Assembly: GCA_003978105.1 (NCBI GenBank)
Contig: QOAO01000016.1
Coordinates: 1 to 35,184, forward strand
DNA: 35,184 nt
Source of the DNA: Thermovibrio sp.
GTDB lineage: Bacteria > Aquificota > Desulfurobacteriia > Desulfurobacteriales > Desulfurobacteriaceae
Direction: 5' to 3'
This document shows positions 1-7,893 of this stretch, one piece after another. Within the stretch, counting starts at the first letter, position 1. The number at the start of each line of letters is the position of its first letter. The position numbers and the translations under genes are program-made. Under the pieces are notes generated by a model. The model ran no database searches. It was given only the letters and a program-made list of their open reading frames with translations, and was not told the origin of the DNA.

Positions 1-26
1 AATTGAATATGACGCTGAAATACAAA

Positions 27-144
27 GCCTGGTGCCCATAGCGGCGGGGAAACACCCGATTCCATTCCGAACTCGGTAGTTAAGCCCGCCAGCGCCGATG
101 ATACTGCCCGCGGGAGCGGGTGGGAAAGTAGGGCGGTGCCAGGC
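27..144 (+). rRNA. rrf: 5S ribosomal RNA
   Basis: A 118-base gene whose ends, GCCTGGTGCC and GGTGCCAGGC, pair to form helix I. Between them are the usual 5S landmarks: ACCCGATTCCATTCCGAAC (loop B/helix III) and GGGAAAGTAGG near the 3' side. It is very GC-rich compared with the protein genes around it, as expected for a structured RNA of a thermophile. The upstream 26 bases are AT-rich spacer. A 23S gene would be expected just before the window. The dxs gene runs toward it on the other strand and stops four bases after its 3' end. Confidence 0.95.
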
Positions 145-158
145 TTTTTTATTTTTTC
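139..158 (+). terminator. U-rich end of the 5S / rRNA operon
   Basis: The 3' half of 5S helix I is followed directly by two T runs (T6-A-T6 from 145). This suits an intrinsic stop for the rRNA operon. The T runs also cover the dxs stop codon on the opposite strand. There is no separate hairpin, so 5S helix I itself would have to serve as the stem. Confidence 0.45.
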
Positions 159-2023
159 AATACCTTTTTAGTCAAAATATCCTTAACAAATTTCTCAATA
201 CCTTCTGAATCTATTCCTACCAAATGGCGTAGTAAGTTTTGATTTCCATGTTCTATAAACTTGTCCGGTAACCCTAAATTAAAAACCTGTCCTGTGTACC
301 AGGGTGCCAAATACTCATTTACGGCAGAACCGAAACCTCCCTTAACGGCATTTTCCTCAACAGTTACTATTAATTTAAATTCCCTGGCTATTTGGTTTAA
401 AAGTTTTTCATCAAGTGGTTTTACAAAGCGAGCATTAACTACAGTAACATTTAGTCCGATTTTTTTCAAATTTTCAGCTGCCCTTAAGGCTTGATAAACC
501 GGCCATCCCGTTGCAAGAATAACTAAATCCTTTCCCTCTCTTAAAACCTCCCATGTACCAATATCAATTTTTTTCAAAGGCTCCCTTATCGGAATTCCGT
601 ATCCTCTACCACGGGGATATCTAACGGCAAAGGGTTTCCCTGAGTAGATGGCAGTGTAGAGAAGGTGACGGAGTTCCTCCTCATCCTTAGGAGCAGCAAC
701 AACTATGTTTGGAATAATCCTCAAGTAAGAAAGGTCAAAGGCTCCATGGTGAGTTGCCCCATCCTCTCCAACAAGCCCTGCCCTATCAATTGCAAAGATA
801 ACTGGAAGTTCCTGAAGTGCTACATCATGAATTATCTGGTCATAAGCCCTTTGAAGGAAGGTTGAATAGATTGCAACAACAGGCTTTAATCCCTTCTTTG
901 CAAGACCTGCAGCAAACGTAACGGCATGCTGCTCGGCTATTCCCACATCAAAGTACCTTTCAGGGAACCTCTCCTTAAATCTATCAAGCCCTGTACCAGA
1001 GGGCATAGCAGCAGTTATACCTACAAGATCACTATCCGACTCTGCAATTTCTATTAACGTCTTTGAAAAAACTTCTGTATAGGTTGGTGGTAGACTCTCC
1101 TTCTTTTGAGATTTTGGAGAAACTCCGTGAAACTTGTCAGGCCTCTCCTCAGCAGGGGCGTAACCCTTTCCCTTTTTAGTGAGAACGTGAACGAGTGTAG
1201 GACCCTTTAATTTTGAAACGTTGCTTAACGTTGTAATTAACGTAGGAATATCGTGACCGTCTATGGGGCCAATGTATCTAAATCCTAACTCCTCAAAGAG
1301 CATTCCGGGAGGGAAAAGCCCCTTCACAATTAAATCCTCAACCCTCTTTAACCCCTTGTAGACCTTTTCCCCAAAGAGTTTCTTTGTAACGCTCTCAAGT
1401 CTCTCCTTTGCCTTCCTTAAACTCTCTCCCGTTGTAAGTTTCGTTAAGTAGTTTGATATAGCCCCTATATTCTTTGAAATTGACATTTCGTTGTCATTTA
1501 GAATAACGATTAAATCCTCTCCCAACTGACCTGCATTGTTGAGTCCCTCGTAGGCCTCTCCTGCAGTGAGAGCTCCATCACCAATAACAGCTATAACATG
1601 CCCTTCCTCTCCCTTTAATTTTTTCCCTATTTTGATTCCAAGAGCAGCGGAAATAGAAGTAGAACTGTGTCCCGTTCCAAATGCATCGTACTTGCTCTCC
1701 TTTATCGATGGAAATCCGGAGATTCCTCCATACTGCCTCAACGTGTGGAAAACCTTCTTTCTCCCTGTGAGAATTTTGTAAGGGTAGGATTGGTGTCCTA
1801 CATCCCAGACAATTTCGTCCTTAGGTGGAGAAAAGACCCTCAAGAGGGCTATTGTAAGTTCGACTACTCCCAATGAGGATGCCAAATGGCCGCCTGTCCT
1901 TTCAACTACAGATATGATGAACTTTCTGATTTCATCTGCAAGTAATTGAAGTTCCTCCTCAGTTAACGTTTTAACATCTTCAGGATAGTTGACCTTCTCC
2001 AAAACCAAAAATCTCTCCTCCAT
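149..2023 (-). CDS. dxs: 1-deoxy-D-xylulose-5-phosphate synthase
   Basis: This thiamine-diphosphate enzyme condenses pyruvate and glyceraldehyde-3-phosphate to DXP, the first step of the MEP isoprenoid pathway, in the cytoplasm. At 624 residues it is full family length. His45 (HLASS) and His77 (GHQ) are active-site positions. The ThDP/Mg motif runs from GDGALTAGEA at about 148 to the LNNAG asparagines near 162-163. The transketolase pyrimidine domain follows, with AEQHAVTFAAGLA, and then a C-terminal domain. It is the last gene of the minus-strand run and lies two bases after ispA, so the two terpenoid genes are probably co-transcribed. The ATG at 2023 has a weak GAGAG ahead of it. A TTG at 2008 has a much better GGAGGAGAG and could be the true start, shortening the protein by five residues. 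Confidence 0.97.
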   Translation of the reverse strand: MEERFLVLEKVNYPEDVKTLTEEELQLLADEIRKFIISVVERTGGHLASSLGVVELTIALLRVFSPPKDEIVWDVGHQSYPYKILTGRKKVFHTLRQYGGISGFPSIKESKYDAFGTGHSSTSISAALGIKIGKKLKGEEGHVIAVIGDGALTAGEAYEGLNNAGQLGEDLIVILNDNEMSISKNIGAISNYLTKLTTGESLRKAKERLESVTKKLFGEKVYKGLKRVEDLIVKGLFPPGMLFEELGFRYIGPIDGHDIPTLITTLSNVSKLKGPTLVHVLTKKGKGYAPAEERPDKFHGVSPKSQKKESLPPTYTEVFSKTLIEIAESDSDLVGITAAMPSGTGLDRFKERFPERYFDVGIAEQHAVTFAAGLAKKGLKPVVAIYSTFLQRAYDQIIHDVALQELPVIFAIDRAGLVGEDGATHHGAFDLSYLRIIPNIVVAAPKDEEELRHLLYTAIYSGKPFAVRYPRGRGYGIPIREPLKKIDIGTWEVLREGKDLVILATGWPVYQALRAAENLKKIGLNVTVVNARFVKPLDEKLLNQIAREFKLIVTVEENAVKGGFGSAVNEYLAPWYTGQVFNLGLPDKFIEHGNQNLLRHLVGIDSEGIEKFVKDILTKKVLKK

Positions 2024-2025
2024 CT

Positions 2026-2910
2026 CTAATATTCTCTCTCAACAATAAACCTGGCTATCTCTTCTAAGGGCTCTCTCCTCTTTCTATCAAAAATACTCAA
2101 GGCCTCAACAGCCCTCTCAATCTCTTCTTTGGCCCTTTTAAGAGCTCCCTCAACTCCAAAAAATGTGACAAAGGTAACTTTCCCCTTCTCCAAATCTGAA
2201 CCGACGTTCTTTCCTATTTTTTTCTCATCACCAACAACGTCTAGAACATCGTCAGTTATCTGAAAGGCCAAACCTATGTGGTTTCCATACTTTCTAAGAG
2301 CTCCTATCTCCTCCTCACTTCCACCTCCGGTTATTCCTCCAGATACAACAGAAGCCGTTATTAGCCTTCCCGTCTTGTGTTTATGGATAAAAAGGAGCTC
2401 CTCTAAAGAGACGTCACTCCTTCCCTCTGCATCGATATCACACTGCTGCCCAAGAACCATTCCAAGCATTCCGGAAGCCCTTGAAATCTCCGAAATGACC
2501 CTAACCTTCCTTTCACAGTCGAAATTCCAACCAGATAGAACCTCAAATGCCCTGTTTAATAGGGCATCACCTGCAAGAATAGCAGTAGCTTCCCCAAACT
2601 TTACCCAAGTTGTTGGAGCTCCCCTCCTCAGCGTATCGTTGTCCATCACAGGTAAATCGTCGTGGATGAGAGAGTATGTATGAATCATCTCAATTGCACA
2701 GGCAGGGGTAAGGGCCTCCACAAAGCTTCCCCCGACAACTTCACAACCTGCCATACAGAGAATAGGTCTTAACCTCTTTCCACCTACCGCTAAGGAGTAC
2801 CTCACAGCCTCGTAGAGCCTCTTTCCATACTTAGGCTCGGAGGGTAAAAATTTTAAAATTTCCTCATCTACAATTTTCTTCCTTTCCCGTAAGTATTCCT
2901 TTAAATCCAT
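2026..2910 (-). CDS. ispA: Polyprenyl (farnesyl/geranylgeranyl) diphosphate synthase
   Basis: This trans-prenyltransferase adds isopentenyl diphosphate to allylic diphosphates to make FPP or GGPP. The 294-residue all-helical protein has GGKRLRP at 43-49 for IPP binding, the first aspartate-rich motif DDLPVMD at 84-90, HKTGRL near 178, and the second motif DDVLD at 220-224. The bulky residues just before the first motif (Tyr/Ser at -5/-4) match the IspA subfamily, which makes FPP or GGPP; sequence alone does not fix chain length. The gene lies between plsY (7-base gap) and dxs (2-base gap) in one minus-strand run. It uses the dxs product pathway, so the pairing makes metabolic sense. Confidence 0.93.
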   Translation of the reverse strand: MDLKEYLRERKKIVDEEILKFLPSEPKYGKRLYEAVRYSLAVGGKRLRPILCMAGCEVVGGSFVEALTPACAIEMIHTYSLIHDDLPVMDNDTLRRGAPTTWVKFGEATAILAGDALLNRAFEVLSGWNFDCERKVRVISEISRASGMLGMVLGQQCDIDAEGRSDVSLEELLFIHKHKTGRLITASVVSGGITGGGSEEEIGALRKYGNHIGLAFQITDDVLDVVGDEKKIGKNVGSDLEKGKVTFVTFFGVEGALKRAKEEIERAVEALSIFDRKRREPLEEIARFIVEREY

Positions 2911-2917
2911 GACAACC

Positions 2918-3499
2918 TCATACGTACTTTTTTTCCTCTCCTTTTAAAAGCCTCTTAATGTTGCTGTAGTGTTTTAAAACTATAACAAGGGAAGACAGTG
3001 AAACAAATATAAACGATAGCTCAGAAGGCCTCTCCCAAATTTTATAGAGAATTGGGTAGGATAGTGCGGCAGTTATTGAAGAGAGGGAAACGTACCGTGT
3101 TGTGAAAAAAACGATTAAAAAAACCATAAAAGCAAGTAGTGTAATCTTCGGTGAAATTACCAAAAAAGCACCTAAACCCGTTGCAACGCCCTTTCCTCCC
3201 CTAAAGGAGAGAAAAGGCGAGAAGCAGTGGCCTAAAATGGCTGAAAGTCCTGAAAATACCTGAAGTTCAACGGGATAATTTAAGTATTTTAGGACTAAAA
3301 CGGGGAGAGCTCCCTTTAGTGCATCGAGGAAAAGAACGAGAGTTCCGTACTTCTTTCCTAAAATCCTCGAAACGTTGGTTGCTCCAATATTTCCACTTCC
3401 GTACTTTCTAACATCAACTCCCTTTATTCTCCCAACGATGTAGCCAAAGGGAATGGAGCCTAAAAGAATTGAAACTAAAAATACGAGAACATAGCTCAT
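2918..3499 (-). CDS. plsY: Glycerol-3-phosphate acyltransferase PlsY
   Basis: This inner-membrane enzyme acylates glycerol-3-phosphate from acyl-phosphate to make lysophosphatidic acid, the first step of phospholipid synthesis. The 193-residue protein has about five to seven membrane segments. It carries the family motifs SGNIGATNV near 35-43, GHCFSPFLSFRGGKGVATG near 90-108, and a late KHYSNIKRLLKGEE loop. Its ATG overlaps the pgsA stop in an ATGA arrangement, which implies translational coupling. With pgsA directly upstream, two steps of phosphatidylglycerol synthesis are encoded side by side, behind dnaN. Confidence 0.95.
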   Translation of the reverse strand: MSYVLVFLVSILLGSIPFGYIVGRIKGVDVRKYGSGNIGATNVSRILGKKYGTLVLFLDALKGALPVLVLKYLNYPVELQVFSGLSAILGHCFSPFLSFRGGKGVATGLGAFLVISPKITLLAFMVFLIVFFTTRYVSLSSITAALSYPILYKIWERPSELSFIFVSLSSLVIVLKHYSNIKRLLKGEEKKYV

Positions 3500-4023
3500 T
3501 TTCCGTTCTCCTCAAGGACTTTAAAGAAATTAATAAAGTAAACAGTTCCGGTGTAGAGTGCTACAAATGTTGAGAGAATGAGGAGTACCTCTCCCAATTC
3601 TTTAAACCCCGATAAAAGAAGGACTATTGAGCTCATTATAAGTATCGTTTTAAGTTTTCCTCCCTTTGAAGCTGGAATGACAATGCCCCTTGAGGCAGCT
3701 ATTGCCCTCATCCCTGTAACAGCCTCTTCCCTCCCAACAATCGTAATTACGGAGTAAGGGTCACAGAGCTTTACGTAGGCAAGTGAGATTAACGTTGATG
3801 AAGTCAAAAGCTTATCGGCAATAGGGTCGAGGAGTATCCCCAAGTTAGTAACCGAATTGCTCCTTCTTGCTATGTAACCGTCTAAAAAATCGGTAATTGA
3901 TGAAATGAGAAAGAGAATGAGGGAAACATTAAAGTATCCCTTTACCGTAAAAACGACGATAAAGGGAAGAAAGAGGATCCTAATAAAAGTTAAAAGGTTT
4001 GGAACTGTTTTGACCCTTCCCAT
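3496..4023 (-). CDS. pgsA: CDP-diacylglycerol--glycerol-3-phosphate 3-phosphatidyltransferase
   Basis: This membrane enzyme moves the phosphatidyl group from CDP-diacylglycerol to glycerol-3-phosphate, leading to phosphatidylglycerol. The CDP-alcohol phosphatidyltransferase signature is complete: DGYIARRSN, then G and D-x3-D (LGILLDPIADK) near residues 47-72. The rest is a hydrophobic, multi-span protein of 175 residues. I start it at the ATG at 4023, which overlaps the dnaN stop as TGATG, rather than at the TTG one codon earlier. It ends overlapping plsY by four bases. Placement straight after dnaA-dnaN is notable because acidic phospholipids are known to affect DnaA nucleotide state in E. 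coli. Confidence 0.95.
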   Translation of the reverse strand: MGRVKTVPNLLTFIRILFLPFIVVFTVKGYFNVSLILFLISSITDFLDGYIARRSNSVTNLGILLDPIADKLLTSSTLISLAYVKLCDPYSVITIVGREEAVTGMRAIAASRGIVIPASKGGKLKTILIMSSIVLLLSGFKELGEVLLILSTFVALYTGTVYFINFFKVLEENGK

Positions 4024-5117
4024 CAAATTTTCATAGGCATAACAACGTTTTTAAGCCGCGTCTCTTCATCAGAAGTAATGAGAACGGGACTTAAAGGTTC
4101 GCTCATCTGAAACTTTATAGAGGAAGCATCAAAGGAGCTAATCGATTCAATCATGTGAACAATGTTAAAACTAATCGTAAACGGCTCTCCTGAGTAGTCA
4201 ACAGGTATTGTTACTTCTGCCTCCTCGGAGGACTCTCCCTCTAACTTCTTAGCGTTGAGGATTAAATTGCTTCCGTTCAAGTTAAATACAACTGCCCTTA
4301 CCTCCTCCTTGTCAAAAATAATGGAGACCTCCTTAAGGGCTGAAAGGAGCTCCTCCTTATCTGCAAAAAAGGAAACGGGATTGTTCTCGGGAATAACAGA
4401 GAGATAGTCTGGATACTCCCCCTCTATTAGGGAGGTCCACATAACCGTATCTCCGCTTCTTAAAAACAGTTTGTTGTTGAGTTCCACAAAGCCCACCTCT
4501 TCACCCTCTCTGAGCACCTTTTTAAGCTCACTGAGGGATTTTTTCGGCAGAATAGCACTGAACTCTTCAGAAGGTACAAAAACCTCGTAGAGGGCCAATC
4601 TGTGGCCGTCCGTGGCTACTGCATGAAGTCTGTCACCTAAGGACCTCAGGAGAACTCCGGTTAGAATGTAGCGGGCTTCATCTGTACTTGCCGCATAGGA
4701 TACCTTTTTAAGAGCTCTGTCTATCTCATCTGAAGGAAGTTTGACTGTAAAGTTTTCAGGGAGCTCTATCTCGGGAAATTCATCTGAGGGAAGTGTTGCA
4801 AGTGAGAACCTTGAGTTTGCAGAGCGAACAACAAGTTTTGAATCATCGGTTTCCAAAGTAATTTCATTTCCCGTTAAGGATGAAAAGAGCTTTGTTGCCT
4901 TGTTTGCATTTATCGTCGTTTTTCCTTCCTTTTCCACAGAACAATCCACAACTGTGGATATTCCAACCTCCAAGTTTGTTGCAGTTAATCTCAGTAGGTT
5001 GTCCTCAGCTTCAAGGAGAATGTTTGAAAGTATCGGAATTGTTCCTTTCTTGTCCGCTGCCGATGCCGTCAGCTTCACAGCATCCCTCATTTTTAGTTTG
5101 GATATCCTAATTCGCAT
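4023..5117 (-). CDS. dnaN: DNA polymerase III beta sliding clamp
   Basis: This is the ring-shaped processivity clamp that tethers the replicative polymerase to DNA. The 364-residue protein has the three-fold repeated clamp domain. Recognisable segments include PILSNILLEA near 28-37, the DEFPEIELP segment near 110, ATDGHRLALYE near 168-178, EGEYPDYLSVIP near 230, and a C-terminal end close to the usual VMPMRL (here VVMPMKI). The ATG is preceded by AAGGAGGAAGG, a strong ribosome-binding site. It lies across oriC from dnaA in the common dnaA-oriC-dnaN order, and its stop overlaps pgsA. Confidence 0.97.
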   Translation of the reverse strand: MRIRISKLKMRDAVKLTASAADKKGTIPILSNILLEAEDNLLRLTATNLEVGISTVVDCSVEKEGKTTINANKATKLFSSLTGNEITLETDDSKLVVRSANSRFSLATLPSDEFPEIELPENFTVKLPSDEIDRALKKVSYAASTDEARYILTGVLLRSLGDRLHAVATDGHRLALYEVFVPSEEFSAILPKKSLSELKKVLREGEEVGFVELNNKLFLRSGDTVMWTSLIEGEYPDYLSVIPENNPVSFFADKEELLSALKEVSIIFDKEEVRAVVFNLNGSNLILNAKKLEGESSEEAEVTIPVDYSGEPFTISFNIVHMIESISSFDASSIKFQMSEPLSPVLITSDEETRLKNVVMPMKI

Positions 5118-5199
5118 CCTTCCTCCTTATTTATTCTTTCCTCCTTACTATTTAGAGAGAATTATATGTATATATAAAGAAGAATAATAATTACAGGAG
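5118..5199. other. AT-rich segment next to oriC, candidate DNA unwinding element
   Basis: Between dnaN and the DnaA-box array is a strongly AT-rich stretch, clearest at about 5140-5193, with alternating TATATGTATATATAAAG and AATAATAATTA. Position beside a dense DnaA-box cluster and low melting stability suggest the site where the duplex opens. The dnaN ribosome-binding site sits at its left edge. I could not confidently assign DnaA-trio repeats. Confidence 0.55.
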
Positions 5200-5256
5200 C
5201 ACAATTTTTGTGCACTAAAACAAAAGTTTCTTGGTTTACAAGAGCTTAAAGCCCAG

Positions 5257-5417
5257 AAGTTATCCACATATTGTGGATAACTTGCCAATTTTCCTGTGGA
5301 TAAGTCTGTGGATAACTTTTTAATGTGGATAACTCTGCTGCCTGCCATCAGAGTTATCCACATTAATTGGGTTATCCACATAATTATCCACATAGTTATC
5401 CACAGTGGTGTGGATAA
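5257..5417. other. oriC: Chromosomal replication origin oriC with ten consensus DnaA boxes
   Basis: Ten perfect copies of TTATCCACA or its complement lie in 158 bp. Plus-oriented boxes start at 5260, 5354, 5372, 5384 and 5396. Minus-oriented boxes start at 5272, 5295, 5307, 5324 and 5409. Many start exactly 12 bp apart (9-mer plus 3-bp spacer). The array is quasi-symmetric about 5343: three minus boxes to the left mirror three plus boxes to the right at nearly equal distances. The leftmost pair forms a palindrome (12-base arms 5257-5268 and 5272-5283). Four boxes are intergenic and six lie inside the 3' end of dnaA. The location between dnaA and dnaN with an AT-rich flank is classical for oriC. 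Confidence 0.93.
5320..5366. repeat. 18-bp perfect inverted repeat holding two DnaA boxes at the dnaA stop codon
   Basis: TTAATGTGGATAACTCTG at 5320-5337 is matched exactly by its reverse complement at 5349-5366, with an 11-base spacer. Each arm contains one perfect DnaA box. The left end is the dnaA stop codon (TAA read on minus). It is the centre of symmetry of the oriC array. As RNA it could form a long hairpin at the end of dnaA mRNA, but no T run follows, so a role as intrinsic terminator is doubtful. Confidence 0.9.
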
Positions 5418-6783
5418 CTTGAGATGCCCTTTCCACTGCTTCCCTTACCCTCAGTTCCAAGTTGTTAACGAGCTGTTTTACCGAGTCATCGGAGTTTACC
5501 ATCTCCTCCACCTTTCTGACTGCATGAATTACCGTTGTATGGTCGTCCCTATTAAAGGCAGATGCTATCTGTGTGTAGGGGTAATTTCCAACCTTTTTTG
5601 ACAGGTACATTGCAATCTGTCTTGCAAAGGCAACGTTCTTTTTTCTCGAGGGTCCTTCAAGGAGTTCCAAATCAACCTTCAGCTCCTTCCCTACTATTCT
5701 CTTTATTATGTTTAAAGATGCTTCTTTGAGCTCCTTCTCCATCCTTTCACTGCTCTTTTCCTCAGAGAAAAGCTCCCTCACAAGTTTCTCATTTATCGGC
5801 TTTCCCTCCAAGTTCGATTTTGCCTTGAGCTTTATGAGAGCTCCCTCAAGCTGCCTTATGTTTGACTTAACTATCGAGGCGATGAGCTTAATGACCCTAT
5901 CGCTTACCTCTATTTCCTCCTCCTCTGCCTTCCTCTTTAAAATTGCAACCCTCGTCTCAAAGTCAGGCGGTTGAATATCTGCTATGAGTCCCCATTCAAA
6001 CCTACTCCTCAACCTCTCAGTTAACGTTGGAATGTCCTTCGGGGGTCTATCACTGGTTATTACAACTTGTTTTCCTGCATCGTAAAGGGCATTAAAGGTG
6101 TGGAAAAACTCTATCTGAGTTCTTTCCTTCCCTCCTATGAACTGAATATCGTCTATCAAAAGAACATCAATATTTCTGTATTTTTCTTTAAACTCTTGAA
6201 TGTTATCGGACTTCAATGCTTCTATCAGCTGATTCATAAAGGTTTCTGTTGTTAGATAAACTACCTTCTTTCCCGGATTGTTTCTTAAAATGAAGTTCCC
6301 AATTGCCTGCATAAGGTGGGTTTTACCAAGTCCTACTCCACCGTATATGAATAGGGGGTTGTAGGCCCTTCCTGGATTTTCCGCAACTGCAAGAGCTGCA
6401 GCGTGGGCAAACTGGTTACTTGCTCCAACGACAAAGTTTTCAAAAGTATACTTTGGGTTTAGATTTGATTTAAAAGTTTCTCTCCTTTCTTCAACTTTCG
6501 TTTTAAATAGGTCAAGCTCCAACTGTTGAGGCTGATTTAGTTCTTCTGAGGAGATGAGCTCTACCTCAAGCTTTCTTCCGTACGTTTTCTCTGCTACTTC
6601 TCTTAAAAGTCCTAAATGGTGCTTTATTATTAAATTCTTGGCCACCTTGTCTTTTACCTTAAGCCTCAAAGTGTTCTCATTAATATCTATGAGTTCCAAT
6701 TTACTAAAAAGGGTCTTAAAGAGGCTCTGTTTGGCTCTTTTCTTTATATTCCTCAAGAACTCCTCAAAGAAGTTATTTACCAC
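5320..6783 (-). CDS. dnaA: Chromosomal replication initiator protein DnaA
   Basis: DnaA binds DnaA boxes and opens oriC. The order is domain I (about 1-80), a short linker, the AAA+ domain with Walker A GGVGLGKTH at 148-156 and Walker B VLLIDDIQF at 207-215, and the C-terminal helix-turn-helix domain with signature DDHTTVIHAV at 413-422. The family core ends near residue 450. A tail of about 37 residues follows that contains four VDN tripeptides; these codons are DnaA boxes (GTGGATAAC/T), so the tail is essentially translated origin DNA. The start is GTG at 6783 with GGGAGG six bases ahead, inside the last codons of the upstream glycosyltransferase (11-base overlap). Confidence 0.97.
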   Translation of the reverse strand: MVNNFFEEFLRNIKKRAKQSLFKTLFSKLELIDINENTLRLKVKDKVAKNLIIKHHLGLLREVAEKTYGRKLEVELISSEELNQPQQLELDLFKTKVEERRETFKSNLNPKYTFENFVVGASNQFAHAAALAVAENPGRAYNPLFIYGGVGLGKTHLMQAIGNFILRNNPGKKVVYLTTETFMNQLIEALKSDNIQEFKEKYRNIDVLLIDDIQFIGGKERTQIEFFHTFNALYDAGKQVVITSDRPPKDIPTLTERLRSRFEWGLIADIQPPDFETRVAILKRKAEEEEIEVSDRVIKLIASIVKSNIRQLEGALIKLKAKSNLEGKPINEKLVRELFSEEKSSERMEKELKEASLNIIKRIVGKELKVDLELLEGPSRKKNVAFARQIAMYLSKKVGNYPYTQIASAFNRDDHTTVIHAVRKVEEMVNSDDSVKQLVNNLELRVREAVERASQVIHTTVDNYVDNYVDNPINVDNSDGRQQSYPH

Positions 6784-7849
6784 TAAGAACCTCCCGGTAG
6801 AGCTCCACGTAAGAGTTTACCATTCTATCAACTGAAAACTTCTTTGTAACAAGATTGTAAGCTTTCTCAACCAAGTAATTTGAAAGTTCCCTATCCGTTA
6901 CTATTCTAACTATTGCATCGGCTAAGAGTTCTGGGTTGTTTGGAGGTACTAAGAGTCCCGTCTCTTCATTTTCAACAACCTCACTCGTTCCACCAACGTT
7001 GGTTGAAACAACAGGAACTTTGAGTACCATTGCTACAAGCAGGGAACTTCCAAGCCCCTCGTTTTTTGATGGTAGAACAAATACGTCTAATGCCTTTGTA
7101 TAGTTAACAATATCGTCCACAAAACCGTAGAGAACAAAACTTTTGGAGATTCCCTTACTATCTATAATTTTCTGGAGTTTTTTCCTCAGTTTTCCCTCAC
7201 CGAAAACGAAAAACTTTCCATTGGTAAGTTTCTCTAAAACCTTTTTAGATGCCTCTATTAGATTGGGTATGTCTTTTTGTTCCGTTAGAGCTGCAAGCGT
7301 TCCAACTGTCGGATTTCCATTAAGTTCTTTTTTAATATTTTCAACTATTTCACTTTTTACTTTTCTCTCAATCTCTTTTACATCAACCGAAGAGTAAATA
7401 ACTTCTGTTCTGTTTGTTAAAAATGGAAAGCTTTCTAACACTATTCTTCTTACAGCTTCTGTTATTGAAACTATTTTATCTGTATTCTTATATTTTAAAT
7501 AGGTAAATCTGTTTTTCCTCGGTCTGTAGTCGACTCTTCTTGTATAAACTACAGGTTTCCTGTGTAGTTTTTTCGAAAAGACTGAAACCGTGTGTCCCTT
7601 TGCAGAGTGGGCATGGATAATGTCAAACTTTCTTCCTATATAGCCCAATCTCAAAATGTCAGACGTTTGATTTCCCTTTAAAGGGACAATCTCTATTCCT
7701 TCCCTTTTACACTTTTTAAACAGTTCATCCCCTGTTCTGCAAGCTACAGCTGAGGTTATCCCCTTTTCTCTCAAACCTTTGATTAAGTAAAGGAGCTGCT
7801 GCTCTCCTCCTCTCCACCCTTTTTCTGTGTCAACGTGTAGAATTTTCAT
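6773..7849 (-). CDS. Glycosyltransferase family 4-like protein
   Basis: This is a probable GT-B retaining glycosyltransferase that moves a sugar from an activated donor in cell-surface glycan synthesis; donor and acceptor cannot be told. The 358-residue protein has the N-terminal Rossmann start MKILHVDTEKGWRGGEQQ, where the glycine loop binds acceptor or phosphate. A C-terminal domain carries LPSKNEGLGSSLLVAM, the E-x7-E-like donor-binding region, near 262-277, then VVSTNVGGTSEVV. No membrane anchor or signal peptide is evident. The ATG has AGGTGAG upstream. It overlaps the dnaA start by 11 bases, so dnaA translation may be coupled to it, an unusual neighbour for an initiator gene. proS diverges 44 bases upstream. 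Confidence 0.88.
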   Translation of the reverse strand: MKILHVDTEKGWRGGEQQLLYLIKGLREKGITSAVACRTGDELFKKCKREGIEIVPLKGNQTSDILRLGYIGRKFDIIHAHSAKGHTVSVFSKKLHRKPVVYTRRVDYRPRKNRFTYLKYKNTDKIVSITEAVRRIVLESFPFLTNRTEVIYSSVDVKEIERKVKSEIVENIKKELNGNPTVGTLAALTEQKDIPNLIEASKKVLEKLTNGKFFVFGEGKLRKKLQKIIDSKGISKSFVLYGFVDDIVNYTKALDVFVLPSKNEGLGSSLLVAMVLKVPVVSTNVGGTSEVVENEETGLLVPPNNPELLADAIVRIVTDRELSNYLVEKAYNLVTKKFSVDRMVNSYVELYREVLSGK

Positions 7850-7893
7850 GGCTCACCTATTAATTTTTTCGAGAGAAAATTTTTGGAGGAGAG

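Noticed and set aside
4741..5187. 148-codon open frame antisense to dnaN
   Set aside because: It is complementary to conserved dnaN coding sequence, Ser/Phe-rich as typical of shadows, and has no ribosome site.
5199..5213. Hairpin GCACAA-TTT-TTGTGC between the DnaA boxes and dnaN, considered as the dnaA terminator
   Set aside because: The stem is only six base pairs and no T run follows on the minus strand.
5148..5393. 81-codon frame rich in MWI repeats across oriC on the minus strand
   Set aside because: It is a reading of the DnaA boxes in another frame, with no ribosome site or protein-like composition.
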